NCBI GenBank assembly: GCA_031291275.1
Contig: JARLJJ010000420.1
Span: 1-56,399, forward strand
Length of the DNA: 56,399 bases
DNA from: Formivibrio sp.
GTDB lineage: Bacteria; Pseudomonadota; Gammaproteobacteria; Burkholderiales; Chitinibacteraceae
Reading direction: 5' to 3'
Of this stretch, positions 44,148 through 53,656 are shown one piece after another. A program made the translations under genes and the position numbers. The first letter of the stretch is position 1, and every line of letters begins with the position of its first letter. The notes beneath the pieces are model-generated. The model was given only the letters and a program-made list of their open reading frames with translations. It was not told the origin of the DNA and ran no database searches.

Positions 44148-45424
44148 TACTTGCCGCCGTTCTTGATCGGGGTATCGCCCTTCTTCTCATTTCCGGCGAT
44201 ATACGGGCTCCAAGGCTGGGCACGAATCGTCTCCTTGGTCTGCCACACCACCGAGAACTGGCCGTTCGGTTGAACTTCACCGATCATGACCGGCTTGTGC
44301 AGATGGTGGTTCTTCTGGTCCATCATCAGAGTGAAGCCACTCGGCGCCTTGAAGGTTTGCCCGGCCATGGCAGCACGCACCTTGTCCGGATCGGTGGACT
44401 TGGCCTTGGCGACGGCCTGCGCCCACATATTGATGCCGACGTAAGTGGCTTCCATCGGATCGTTGGTCACCACCTTGTCGGCGCCCGGCAGGTTCTTGGC
44501 CTTGGCATAGGCTTTCCACTTCTTCACCCAGGCTGCGTTGACCGGATTCTTCACAGATTCAAAGTAGTTCCAGGCCGCCAGATGGCCAAGCAGCGGTTTG
44601 GTATCGATCCCCTTCAATTCTTCTTCACCGACCGAGAACGCCACGACCGGCACATCGGTCGCCTTCAGGCCGGCATTGCCCAGTTCCTTGTAGAACGGCA
44701 CATTGGAATCGCCATTGATGGTCGAGATCACCGCAGTCTTCTTGCCTTCGGAAGCAAACTTCTTGATCTGGGCGATGATGGTCTGGTAATCGCTATGACC
44801 GAACGGCGTGTAGTCTTCCATGATGTCGGCATCGGCCACCCCCTTGGATTTCAGGAAAGCACGCAGGATCTTGTTGGTGGTGCGCGGGTAAACATAATCG
44901 GTTCCCAGCAGCACGAAGCGCTTGGCCGAGCCGCCGTCCTTGCTCATCAGGTATTCCACGGCCGGAATGGCTTGCTGGTTCGGCGCTGCGCCGGTGTAGA
45001 ACACGTTGGGCGAAAGCTCCTCGCCTTCATACTGCACCGGGTAGAACAACAGGCCATTCAGCTCTTCGAATACCGGCAATACCGACTTGCGCGAGACCGA
45101 GGTCCAGCAACCGAAGGTCACGGCCACCTTGTCTTGCGTCAGCAGTTGGCGGGCTTTCTCGGCGAACAGCGGCCAGTTGGAAGCGGGATCGACGACCACC
45201 GGCTCCAGCTTCTTGCCCAGCACGCCGCCCTTGGCGTTGATTTCATCAATCGTGAACAGCGCCATATCCTTGAGCGAGGTCTCGGAAATGGCCATGGTGC
45301 CGGACAGCGAATGCAGGATACCGACCTTGATCGTGTCGGCGGCGAATGCGGCAGACCCCATACCGGCCAGGGCCAGCGAAGCGGCGATGACGCTGACTTT
45401 CAGAAAAGTGCGACGAGTGGACAT
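44147..45424 (-). CDS. urtA: Urea ABC transporter substrate-binding protein UrtA
   Basis: A 425-residue periplasmic binding protein of the LivJ/AmiC fold. The N-terminus STRRTFLKVS followed by a hydrophobic stretch and AFA is a Tat-type signal. The mature part starts DTIKVGILHSLSGTMAISE, and FGCWTSVSRKSVLPVFEELNGLLFYP with PVQYEGEE are characteristic of the urea/short-chain amide subgroup. ATG is preceded by AAGGAG. It heads the urt-ure operon and has its own spacer with two repeats downstream, which would favour high expression relative to the permeases. Confidence 0.96.
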   Translation of the reverse strand: MSTRRTFLKVSVIAASLALAGMGSAAFAADTIKVGILHSLSGTMAISETSLKDMALFTIDEINAKGGVLGKKLEPVVVDPASNWPLFAEKARQLLTQDKVAVTFGCWTSVSRKSVLPVFEELNGLLFYPVQYEGEELSPNVFYTGAAPNQQAIPAVEYLMSKDGGSAKRFVLLGTDYVYPRTTNKILRAFLKSKGVADADIMEDYTPFGHSDYQTIIAQIKKFASEGKKTAVISTINGDSNVPFYKELGNAGLKATDVPVVAFSVGEEELKGIDTKPLLGHLAAWNYFESVKNPVNAAWVKKWKAYAKAKNLPGADKVVTNDPMEATYVGINMWAQAVAKAKSTDPDKVRAAMAGQTFKAPSGFTLMMDQKNHHLHKPVMIGEVQPNGQFSVVWQTKETIRAQPWSPYIAGNEKKGDTPIKNGGK

Positions 45425-45502
45425 GCTCAGGCTCCTTGTAGATAGCGAAGTAGTTCTTGTGACTACGGAGCCAAGATTACGGAGCTATGGTTTGCGCGGA
45501 AA

Positions 45503-45518
45503 TACGTCAGATGACGTA
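45503..45518. promoter_or_regulatory. Dyad TACGTCA-N2-TGACGTA upstream of urtA, candidate operator
   Basis: A perfect 7+7 bp dyad with a two-base centre, about 80 bases before the urtA start and about 110 before the divergent GGDEF-EAL gene. Its form (TACG...CGTA) is typical of LuxR/GerE-type response regulator sites. Assignment to the LuxR regulator at 54804-55721 is inference. Confidence 0.5.
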
Positions 45519-45626
45519 GAAGCAACGAGCCCAATAGGCAATCCATTGCTCCGGCTTTCCTGCGAAAGAAGTGCCGAAAACTTACACCATGCTAGAGTTG
45601 AATCATAACCATGAGTATTTTCTATC

Positions 45627-48626
45627 ATGCGTCTGCGCCCACTCCTTATCTTGTTCATTCTTTTGATGCTGGGTCTTCCCTGCATCACGGGTCAGGCTGC
45701 CGCACAACCCAAAACTTCGATCCGCGTCGTTCTTGACGACAACTACCCTCCCTACATCTTTCGGGACGCCAACGGTCAAATCCAAGGAATCCTCAAGGAT
45801 CTATGGGACTTGTGGCAACAGCGCACCGGGGTCACCGTAGATTTCCAGCCCATGGATTGGGGCAAGGCGAGAGCCACCATGGAAAGCGGCCATGCTGACG
45901 TTATCGATACGATTTTTGATACAGCGGAAAGGCGAAAAATCTATGATTTTTCCCGCCCCTACGCATCCATCGAAGTTCCGATCTTTTTCCACAAGAGCAT
46001 AGCCGGCATCACCGATGCCAAATCGCTCAAAGGTTTTACGATTGGAGTCAAGGATGGCGATGCCTGCATCGACTACCTGCGCGCGAACGGCATCACGGAA
46101 TTCAAGCGCTATCCAAGTTATGAATCTCAGGTCAAAGCGGCCATCCGGCAGGAAATTCGCGTCCTCTGCATCGACAAGCCTCCCGCGTATTACTTTTTCA
46201 ACCGTGAAGGTGCCGCCGATGAGTTCCGCCATTCAGCTCCGCTTTATGTGGGTGAATTTCACTGGGCGGTCGCCAAAGGCCGCACGGATATCAAACGCTT
46301 GGTTGAAGATGGCTTTTCACGCATCACGGCAAACGAACGCACGGCAATCGAAACACGCTGGCTGGGTGAACCACTGACAACCGGGCTCTGGCCGGGAATC
46401 GCCCACTACGGTGGGTACGTGCTGCTCGGCGTGTTGCTGATCATTGTGACCCTGGCCGCCTGGAACGGGGCGCTTCGCCGACGCGTCTCGGCACGAACCC
46501 GCGAATTGTCGACCGCCTTGCATTCATTAAACGAGCAAGTGGCCGAACAGCACCGCGTCGAAGCCAAGCTGGTCAACAGCGAAACGTTCCTGAGAACCCT
46601 GATTCGCGCCATTCCCGACCTCGTCTGGCTGAAAGATCCCGAGGGCGCTTACCTGTTCTGCAACCATCGGTTTGAGCGGTTCTTCGGCACCGAGGAAAAG
46701 AATATCGTGGGCAAGACGGATTACGATTTTGTCGGCAAGGATCAGGCCGATTTTTTTCGCGAACACGACAAAATGGCCATGGCCAAAGGTTCGCCCAGTA
46801 TCAACGAGGAATGGATCACCTTTGGAGACGACGGTCACCGCGAGTTGCTGGAGACCACCAAGACACCGATCCACGATGCCCATGGCCATTTGATGGGCGT
46901 TCTCGGGATAGGCCACGACATTACCGAGCGCAAGGAACACGAAAACAAGCTCAATCACATTGCCCACTACGATGTGCTGACCACGCTGCCCAACCGTGTG
47001 CTACTTGCCGACCGGATGCATCAGGCCATGTTGCAAGCCAGCCGGCGCAAGCAACTGCTGGCTGTGGCCTATCTCGATCTCGATGGATTCAAAGCCATCA
47101 ACGATCACCACGGCCATGAGGTCGGCGACCAATTGCTGATCGCCCTGTCCAGCCGCATGAAACTGGCCCTGCGCGAGGCCGACACGCTGGCCCGGCTGGG
47201 CGGAGACGAATTTGTCGCCGTATTGCTCGACCTGCAGGATACCGCCGCCTGCGTGCAGATTCTTGCCCGCCTGCTGGAAGCCGCAGCCGAACCCTGGCAT
47301 CACGGTGAACTTGTGCTCCAGGTTTCAGCCAGCCTGGGCGTCACTTTCTACCCCCAGACAGAAGAGGTCGACGCCGACCAGCTGCTGCGCCAGGCAGACC
47401 AGGCGATGTATCAGGCCAAACTGGCCGGCAAGAATCGTTATCACATTTTCGATGCTGAACAGGATCGCAGCGTCCGTGGCCGGCACGAAAGCCTGGAACG
47501 CATCCGCCATGCCCTGACCGCCCGCGAATTCGTGCTCTATTACCAACCCAAGGTGAATATGCGCACAGGAAAAATGGTCGGTGCCGAAGCGCTGATCCGC
47601 TGGCAACATCCAGAGAAAGGCCTGCTGCCGCCAGCCATGTTCCTGCCCACCATTGAGGATCACCCCCAGGCCATTGAAATTGGCGAATGGGTCATCAATA
47701 CCGCCCTTACCCAGATGGCAATCTGGCGCGAGGCCGGGCTGGATATCCCGGTGAGCGTCAATATCGGAGCCCGCCAGTTGCAGCAAGCCGATTTTGTCGA
47801 CCGCCTGCGCGCCATTCTGGCAATCCATCCCGAAACCCGACCCAACGATCTGGAGCTGGAGGTGCTGGAAACCAGTGCCCTCGAAGATATTGCACGGGTA
47901 TCGGAAGTCATCGAATCCTGCCGAGCCATCGGAATCCTGTTTTCACTCGACGATTTCGGCACCGGTTATTCCTCGCTGACCTACCTGAAGCGCCTTGCCG
48001 TCTCCCAGCTCAAGATCGACCAAAGCTTCGTCCGCGACATGCTCGACGATCCGGATGACCTGGCCATTCTGAGCGGGGTGCTCAGCTTGGCCACTGCGTT
48101 CCAGCGCAAGGTCATTGCCGAGGGGGTCGAAACAGAGGAACACGGTGCGATGCTGTTGCAATTGGGATGCGAACTGGCCCAGGGGTATGGCATTGCCCGG
48201 CCCATGCCAGGCGCTGCCATACCCGGCTGGGCGCAGTCCTGGCAACCCGATCCTGGCTGGAGCAACCTGCACCCGGTTAATCGCAACGATCTGCCGTTGC
48301 TCTTTGCCAGCGTTGAACACCGCGCCTGGATGATCGAGATCGAGAATTTTCTCAAAGGAGAGTGCGAACACCAGCCCATGGATCACCACAGCTGCCGCTT
48401 CGGCAACTGGCTGGAAACGGAAGGTCAGGAGCTCCATGGTATACAGGCCGACTTTCAAGCGATCAAATCCCTGCATCGCCAGATGCACAGCCTGGCCGTC
48501 GAATTGTGTGAACGCCATGCCCAAGGCCTGACCACGCAAACCTCGGCCGGACTTGACCAGCTCCATGCGTTGCGGGACGCATGGCTTGCCCAGTTAAAAG
48601 CACTGACGGGACAAAGCCGGAAGTAA
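45627..48626 (+). CDS. Periplasmic-sensor GGDEF-EAL protein with PAS and C-terminal CZB domain
   Basis: A 999-residue inner-membrane signalling protein. Order: signal peptide (about 1-25); SBP_bac_3 ligand-binding domain (about 30-245); membrane helix (261-281); PAS domain (about 320-435); GGDEF domain with intact GGDEF at 525-529; EAL domain with intact EAL at 654-656 and SLDDFGTGYSSL, LKIDQSF and AEGVET; and a chemoreceptor zinc-binding (CZB) domain (about 895-985; HRAWMIEIENFL, DHHSCRFGNWL, H-xx-MH). Both synthesis and breakdown of c-di-GMP are possible. The periplasmic domain resembles amino-acid binding proteins. It is divergent from urtA, and the shared spacer holds a dyad. Confidence 0.93.
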   Translation: MRLRPLLILFILLMLGLPCITGQAAAQPKTSIRVVLDDNYPPYIFRDANGQIQGILKDLWDLWQQRTGVTVDFQPMDWGKARATMESGHADVIDTIFDTAERRKIYDFSRPYASIEVPIFFHKSIAGITDAKSLKGFTIGVKDGDACIDYLRANGITEFKRYPSYESQVKAAIRQEIRVLCIDKPPAYYFFNREGAADEFRHSAPLYVGEFHWAVAKGRTDIKRLVEDGFSRITANERTAIETRWLGEPLTTGLWPGIAHYGGYVLLGVLLIIVTLAAWNGALRRRVSARTRELSTALHSLNEQVAEQHRVEAKLVNSETFLRTLIRAIPDLVWLKDPEGAYLFCNHRFERFFGTEEKNIVGKTDYDFVGKDQADFFREHDKMAMAKGSPSINEEWITFGDDGHRELLETTKTPIHDAHGHLMGVLGIGHDITERKEHENKLNHIAHYDVLTTLPNRVLLADRMHQAMLQASRRKQLLAVAYLDLDGFKAINDHHGHEVGDQLLIALSSRMKLALREADTLARLGGDEFVAVLLDLQDTAACVQILARLLEAAAEPWHHGELVLQVSASLGVTFYPQTEEVDADQLLRQADQAMYQAKLAGKNRYHIFDAEQDRSVRGRHESLERIRHALTAREFVLYYQPKVNMRTGKMVGAEALIRWQHPEKGLLPPAMFLPTIEDHPQAIEIGEWVINTALTQMAIWREAGLDIPVSVNIGARQLQQADFVDRLRAILAIHPETRPNDLELEVLETSALEDIARVSEVIESCRAIGILFSLDDFGTGYSSLTYLKRLAVSQLKIDQSFVRDMLDDPDDLAILSGVLSLATAFQRKVIAEGVETEEHGAMLLQLGCELAQGYGIARPMPGAAIPGWAQSWQPDPGWSNLHPVNRNDLPLLFASVEHRAWMIEIENFLKGECEHQPMDHHSCRFGNWLETEGQELHGIQADFQAIKSLHRQMHSLAVELCERHAQGLTTQTSAGLDQLHALRDAWLAQLKALTGQSRK

Positions 48627-48718
48627 GCGGATGCGCAGCAAGGTATTGCCGGCCTTGGAAATCGGGCGATTACGCCATCAGCGTAACAGGCAGAGAAGGC
48701 ATTTGCAGGGCTAGGGGC

Positions 48719-49060
48719 TTATTGCCTGACGATATCGACCGATATCTCCACCGCCGGAATCGTTCCTCGGTTCTCAAACCAGTGGGTGGTATTCCTGTCC
48801 TCGGGCCAGCCCACGCCCGGGCCATAGTCCGTAGCGACACCATTTCGATGGTCAGTGATCGTTCCTTGCAGGATGTAAACGATACCTGGCCGGTCTTTAT
48901 GGTCGTGAACCGGGCCAAAAACGCCGCCAGGCTCGATGGTCACCATACGCATTCGAAGTTGGCGCCCGGCCATGCCCTCGATCTCAGGGCCAAGGTCAAC
49001 CGCTGAAAGTAACTTCACCGTAACACCTCTCGTCTCAGGAGCCTGCTGTTCGATGCTCAT
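48719..49060 (-). CDS. Small cupin-domain protein
   Basis: A 113-residue single-domain cupin. Motif 1 is GPVHDHKDRPGIVYILQG with metal-ligand histidines; motif 2 is GVGWPEDRNTTHWFENRG. It resembles unassigned cupin_2 proteins and has no signal peptide. It lies in the same direction as a small YdcZ-like membrane gene about 110 bases upstream. Function unknown. Confidence 0.82.
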   Translation of the reverse strand: MSIEQQAPETRGVTVKLLSAVDLGPEIEGMAGRQLRMRMVTIEPGGVFGPVHDHKDRPGIVYILQGTITDHRNGVATDYGPGVGWPEDRNTTHWFENRGTIPAVEISVDIVRQ

Positions 49061-49169
49061 CGTGCTCTCCTCTCTGTACTTCCAGTACCTAACGAAGCCC
49101 TTGTCGCTGGACTTAAGGCTGTACGCACAGTGTGCTGCCTTGAACTACTTGTTATCCCCCTGGCGCAGG

Positions 49170-49619
49170 TTACCCACGGCGTACGGCCAAAAAAACGCCG
49201 ACAGACATCAAAATGAGACCGATCGCCCTCTGCAAAGTGATGACATGCGTTGGAGCACCCAGCAAGCCGAATTGATCTATGGCCGCCATGGAGATGAGCT
49301 GGCCTAGAAGTACAAAAGCCACTGCATTGCCGACACCGAATTGTGGGGCTACCCAGGTGACACTGAGGACGTAAAAGGCGACGAACACACCGCCCAAGTA
49401 AAAATAGAACGGCAGCGATGTTTTCGGGAATGGCCTCGGGCCACCCTCTATAGCGAAAAGGAAAGCAACCGAAATAGACAGTGCTACCAGAAACAAGACA
49501 GAAGCGGCGAACGCCGGGCTGCCGTACTTGGCGCCCAAAGTTGCACTTAGCGCCGCCATCACAGGAATACCAATGCCTGTAGCAAGCATGAGACATGCGA
49601 AGAAAAGTTGGTTTGCCAT
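49170..49619 (-). CDS. YdcZ/DUF606-type small membrane protein of the DMT superfamily
   Basis: A 149-residue protein with four to five hydrophobic helices. The start LFFACLMLATGIGIPVMAALSATLGAKYGSP (GIGIPVMAALSATLG), PFYFYLGGVFVAFYVLSVTW and FVLLGQLISMAAIDQFGLLG are typical of the half-sized drug/metabolite transporter family DUF606. Such proteins usually act as dimers; the substrate is unknown. Confidence 0.85.
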   Translation of the reverse strand: MANQLFFACLMLATGIGIPVMAALSATLGAKYGSPAFAASVLFLVALSISVAFLFAIEGGPRPFPKTSLPFYFYLGGVFVAFYVLSVTWVAPQFGVGNAVAFVLLGQLISMAAIDQFGLLGAPTHVITLQRAIGLILMSVGVFLAVRRG

Positions 49620-49907
49620 TAGCAGGGTTTCCCGGGTCAGGATGGTGCGTAACTAAAAACCCGTCAACCAACTTCATGATGGTGAAGGTGGTTGATGTGA
49701 AAATACATTAGAGCACCAGTATTACAACCGAATTGACGTGCAGCAGGAGATAACCGGACTTCACGAATCGCCTTATCGGCAAGAGCGGCACACGGCTGAT
49801 TGCAATTGATTAATTTGACTGTTTTTTCAACCGAACAAGAACCATTCGCATAGAATGAATAATCATTGGTGGCAAAATGTCTGTTGTCGAAATCGGGAGA
49901 ATCTCAG
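49620..49907. other. Divergent spacer before the CHASE3 signalling gene
   Basis: About 290 bases between divergent genes. No gene or clear operator is recognised; it must hold promoters for both sides. Confidence 0.4.
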
Positions 49908-52900
49908 TTGAAACTGCGCTCCAGTTTTGAAGCTAAAGTACTCACCGCATTTACCGTTGCTGTATTGGTCGTTGCCGCGCTTTCCATTTCTGCCTGGAAG
50001 ATCGTTGAAGATGCCACCAAGGCATCGCAGTGGGTTGAGCATACTCATGAGGTACTCAATAGCCTTGCCTTTGCAAAGGCCGACACGTTGCAAATCGAAT
50101 TGGCCACACAAAGTTTCAGGATTTCCGGAGACACCTCCCGGCTTGTTGAACGCGATGCGGCAATTTCTGATCGGGAAACCATATTGCATCGGATTCAACA
50201 ATTAACGACTGACAATGCTGCACAGCAGGCACGCTGGAGGCAATTACGCGCAGTGATAGATCAGCGTCTCGCCATTTCCAGGCATGTTGAGTTATTGCGC
50301 AAGACAACAGGCGTCGACGCCGCAACTGCTTTTGTGGCCAAGTCCCCCTTGCAGGAAACACGTGAACGTACTTATCAGCTGTTGCGCGAGATGGAAATGG
50401 ATGAGCAGCGGCTTTTGACAACGCGAAATACCGAGTTGCTACACAACCGTCAAATCTTGATCGACAGTGGTGCGTGGGTTGCGCTGTCGCTGCTCGTTTT
50501 GCTCACTGGCACTTACGTTTTGATCCGGCGTCAATTGCGTGAGACCCAGGCAAGCCAGCGCGCACTGGCAGAAAGCGAAGAAAACCTTTCCACCACGCTG
50601 CATTCGATTGGAGATGCGGTGCTGGCTACGGATTCGGCGGGATGCATCACTCGCATGAATCCTGTAGCAGAGCAGCTCACGGGCTGGCCTCTTGCCGAAG
50701 CGCGAGGCCGCCCTATCGACGAAGTGTTCAATATCATCAACGAGCAAACGCGTGCGCCTGCTGTAGTACCGGTCTCAACGGTGCTCGCCATGGGTGAAAT
50801 CCAAGGGTTGGCCAACCACACCGCGCTCATCGCGCGCGACGGCAGCGAATGTCCCATTGCAGATAGTGCAGCACCAATACGCGACAGTGCTGGACGGGTA
50901 CGTGGCGTGGTGCTGGTGTTTCGCGACGTGACGATTGAGCAACAGGCACAACGGACGATTCGAGAGCAAAACGAATTACTGGAACAGCGTGTACGTGCAC
51001 GTACAGCACAACTGCGTGAAAGTGAAGATCATCTGCGCAGTGTAACCAGCAATGTGCCAGCGTTAATCGCGTATGTAGATTCACAACAACGCTATGTTTA
51101 CGTCAACCATCAATACCATGAACGCTTTGCGCCCGATCGCCCCGACATTACAGGTTGTACCGTGCACGATATCTTGGGCGACGAGCGCTATGCCATTGCA
51201 GCCCCGCTCATCGCCAAGGTGCTGCAAGGCCAGCCACAAAGTTACGATTGGCAACCGTTTCCTGATGTCTGGCAAGTCATCAACTACGTGCCCAAACACA
51301 ATGCCCAGAACCAGGTGCTCGGTTACTATGTGATGGGTATCGACATCACCGAACGCAAACAGGCTGAAAGGCAAATCCAGGCGCTCAATGGCTCACTTGA
51401 GCAACATGTGCGCGATCTGGAGCATGTCAGCCGCGCGCTGAAAACCTTGAGTGCAGGCAATCGCACCATGCTGCGCGCAACCGATGAACAGGGGTTGCTC
51501 GATAGCATGTGCGAAGCCATTGTCGCGGCAGGTGGTTATGACACGGCGATGGTATGGTACAGAATTGACGATGAACCCAAATCATTGGCTCCGATGGCCG
51601 AGAACAGCTACCCAGGCGGTATTGCGTCCTTGCGCATGCTGAAAACGAGCTGGGCCGACAATGCATACGGCCGTGGCGCGGTTGGCACGGCCATTCGCAA
51701 CGGACGGCCTTGCGTGGTCCGGGACATGCCCAGTGATCCGAACTACGCTCCATGGCGAATCGGTCTGCGCGACTACGCGTCGGCACTCGCCTGTCCGTTA
51801 CGCGTCGGCAGCGTGGTCATTGGCGCATTGGCCATCTACGATGGCGAACCGGACACCTTCGATCAGGATGAAATCACCCTGCTGACCGAATCGGCAGACG
51901 ATCTGGCGTTTGGGATTGCCAAGCTGCGCGCACACGAGGAACAACAAAAAATCCAGGAGACAATGTTCCGTCTTGCTCACTACGATGCCATCACCGGACT
52001 ACCAAACGAAACGCAATTTACTGAATTTCTCACTGTCGCCATAGACGCTGGCAAGCGGTTCAATCAGCCATTTGCCGTACTGCAAACCAATATCGAACGA
52101 CTCAGTGAGATCAATGATGCACTTGGTTTCAGCTATGGGGATCAGATGCTGCAAGAGTTTGGCGCACGATTGGGCACGGCCGCACCTGCGCCCGCTATCG
52201 TCGCGCGCTTGCGCGGTAACGAATTCGCCATCTTGCTCCCCGACAGCGATGCCGATGCCGCCATCGCCATAGTGCAGCGCCTGGAAGCCATATTGGCGCG
52301 ACCATTTGTGATCGCCGACATACCGCTTGATGTGTCGGCGAAGATCGGGGTCTCATTGTTTCCCGAACACGGTTCAACGCCGCATGACTTGTACCGTCAG
52401 ATGGACATTGCCATGCACCACGCCAAGAAAAAAGGAGTGGGGCATGTTGTCTTCGATCCAACGCAGAATCAAGAGCAATCGCGCCGCCTTAAGATCGCCG
52501 GGGAACTGCGTAGCGCAATCAAAGGGGGCGATCTGTTGCTCTTTTTGCAACCTAAAGTAGAAATGGCGACTGGTCGTGTATGTGGCGCAGAAGGTCTGGT
52601 GCGCTGGAAGCATCACACGCGAGGGCTCATCCTGCCGGGTGAATTTATCGATCTTGCTGAACACACGGGTCTCATCAAGCCACTCACTGAATGGGTGGTT
52701 GAGACCGCATTGAGCCTGAATCAAACCTGGCAGCGCAAAGGATGTGCACTCCCAATCGCGGTCAATCTTTCTGCACGCAATTTGCGCGATGAAAATCTGC
52801 TGAAAAAAATCCGCCACCTACAAGCCACCTTGGGCATTGAGCCAGGTCTGCTTGAAATTGAAATCACCGAAAGCACCGCGATGGACGATCCTGTATTTGC

Positions 52901-53291
52901 ACTTCGAGTATTGCATAGCCTGCGTGATGCAGGTATTCCGCTCAGCATCGATGACTTTGGCACTGGCTACTCTTCGCTTAGCTATTTGCAAAAACTGCCC
53001 GTGGACTACATCAAGATCGATCAGTCATTCATTCGCGACATGTCGATCAACAAAGATTCCGCGTCAATTGTTCGCTCCACCATTGATTTGGTACACGATC
53101 TCGGACGAAAAACAGTGGCAGAAGGCGTTGAAACACTGGCTATATGGAATCAACTTGCGGAACTGGGCTGTGATATCGCACAAGGCTATTTCATCGCAAG
53201 ACCGATGCAAGCCGAAGAATTCCACGCTTGGCTTGATCAATTCCAACCTCCAGTAACGAATAATCTGCTAACAAAAAACCACACTCCATGA
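49908..53291 (+). CDS. CHASE3-PAS-PAS-GAF-GGDEF(degenerate)-EAL signalling protein
   Basis: About 1127 residues. Order: membrane helix (8-30), CHASE3-like helical periplasmic region (about 30-185), membrane helix (187-208), PAS (about 230-360), PAS (about 375-490), GAF (about 510-670), GGDEF-like domain, EAL-like domain. The GGDEF motif is changed to RGNEF (769-773), so cyclase activity is unlikely. The EAL motif reads EGL (895-897), but VNLSARNL, EITES, SIDDFGTGYSSL, IKIDQSF and AEGVET are kept, so phosphodiesterase activity is plausible. I chose the TTG at 49908 because GGGAGA lies seven bases upstream and no ATG fits. Confidence 0.9.
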   Translation: MKLRSSFEAKVLTAFTVAVLVVAALSISAWKIVEDATKASQWVEHTHEVLNSLAFAKADTLQIELATQSFRISGDTSRLVERDAAISDRETILHRIQQLTTDNAAQQARWRQLRAVIDQRLAISRHVELLRKTTGVDAATAFVAKSPLQETRERTYQLLREMEMDEQRLLTTRNTELLHNRQILIDSGAWVALSLLVLLTGTYVLIRRQLRETQASQRALAESEENLSTTLHSIGDAVLATDSAGCITRMNPVAEQLTGWPLAEARGRPIDEVFNIINEQTRAPAVVPVSTVLAMGEIQGLANHTALIARDGSECPIADSAAPIRDSAGRVRGVVLVFRDVTIEQQAQRTIREQNELLEQRVRARTAQLRESEDHLRSVTSNVPALIAYVDSQQRYVYVNHQYHERFAPDRPDITGCTVHDILGDERYAIAAPLIAKVLQGQPQSYDWQPFPDVWQVINYVPKHNAQNQVLGYYVMGIDITERKQAERQIQALNGSLEQHVRDLEHVSRALKTLSAGNRTMLRATDEQGLLDSMCEAIVAAGGYDTAMVWYRIDDEPKSLAPMAENSYPGGIASLRMLKTSWADNAYGRGAVGTAIRNGRPCVVRDMPSDPNYAPWRIGLRDYASALACPLRVGSVVIGALAIYDGEPDTFDQDEITLLTESADDLAFGIAKLRAHEEQQKIQETMFRLAHYDAITGLPNETQFTEFLTVAIDAGKRFNQPFAVLQTNIERLSEINDALGFSYGDQMLQEFGARLGTAAPAPAIVARLRGNEFAILLPDSDADAAIAIVQRLEAILARPFVIADIPLDVSAKIGVSLFPEHGSTPHDLYRQMDIAMHHAKKKGVGHVVFDPTQNQEQSRRLKIAGELRSAIKGGDLLLFLQPKVEMATGRVCGAEGLVRWKHHTRGLILPGEFIDLAEHTGLIKPLTEWVVETALSLNQTWQRKGCALPIAVNLSARNLRDENLLKKIRHLQATLGIEPGLLEIEITESTAMDDPVFALRVLHSLRDAGIPLSIDDFGTGYSSLSYLQKLPVDYIKIDQSFIRDMSINKDSASIVRSTIDLVHDLGRKTVAEGVETLAIWNQLAELGCDIAQGYFIARPMQAEEFHAWLDQFQPPVTNNLLTKNHTP

Positions 53292-53656
53292 CGTAAGTTT
53301 GTGCATTCGTATTCGGAATACATCCATCGTTGCCGCTCGTAGGACGGTAAAACACATCACGTGGCACACTGAATGGTGTTTCACATAAACAGTGACATCA
53401 TTTGAAATGATCGTCCTGGTGCGCCAGAAAATATTTACGCACCCGACCAGGCGGCTTAAGTTTATAGAAGACATAATCAGCGCCATGGTTTCCACGCCTC
53501 GCTTGGATTGAAGCCTGCCCGCTGCATGTGTACCGAGCATTCCAATCCATATTCCACCCCCAATGAACTGATTCGACAATCAGGGGGTCAGCCTATTGTT
53601 CTGCCAGTAATACCAGCCGGACAGCCATTTTATTTTTTCAACAGGAAGCGCTCTTG
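53292..53656. other. 365-base spacer without a supported gene
   Basis: No RNA gene or coding region is supported. A reading frame on the minus strand (53268-53579) lacks a ribosome binding site and has atypical composition. A small dyad ATCATTTGAAATGAT lies at about 53397-53411. Base composition is slightly AT-rich relative to its neighbours. Confidence 0.4.

Noticed and set aside
44138..45445. A 435-codon frame antisense to urtA, and a 482-codon frame antisense to urtB
   Set aside because: Both are shadows of well-identified transporter genes in GC-rich DNA and have no recognisable product.
45425..45626. A urea-, guanidine- or nickel-responsive riboswitch before urtA
   Set aside because: The leader has a dyad operator-like site but no conserved guanidine-I or NiCo (czcD) riboswitch motif that I could recognise.
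53268..53579. A 103-codon minus-strand frame in the spacer after the CHASE3 gene
   Set aside because: No ribosome binding site, unusual composition and no recognisable family; the region looks non-coding.
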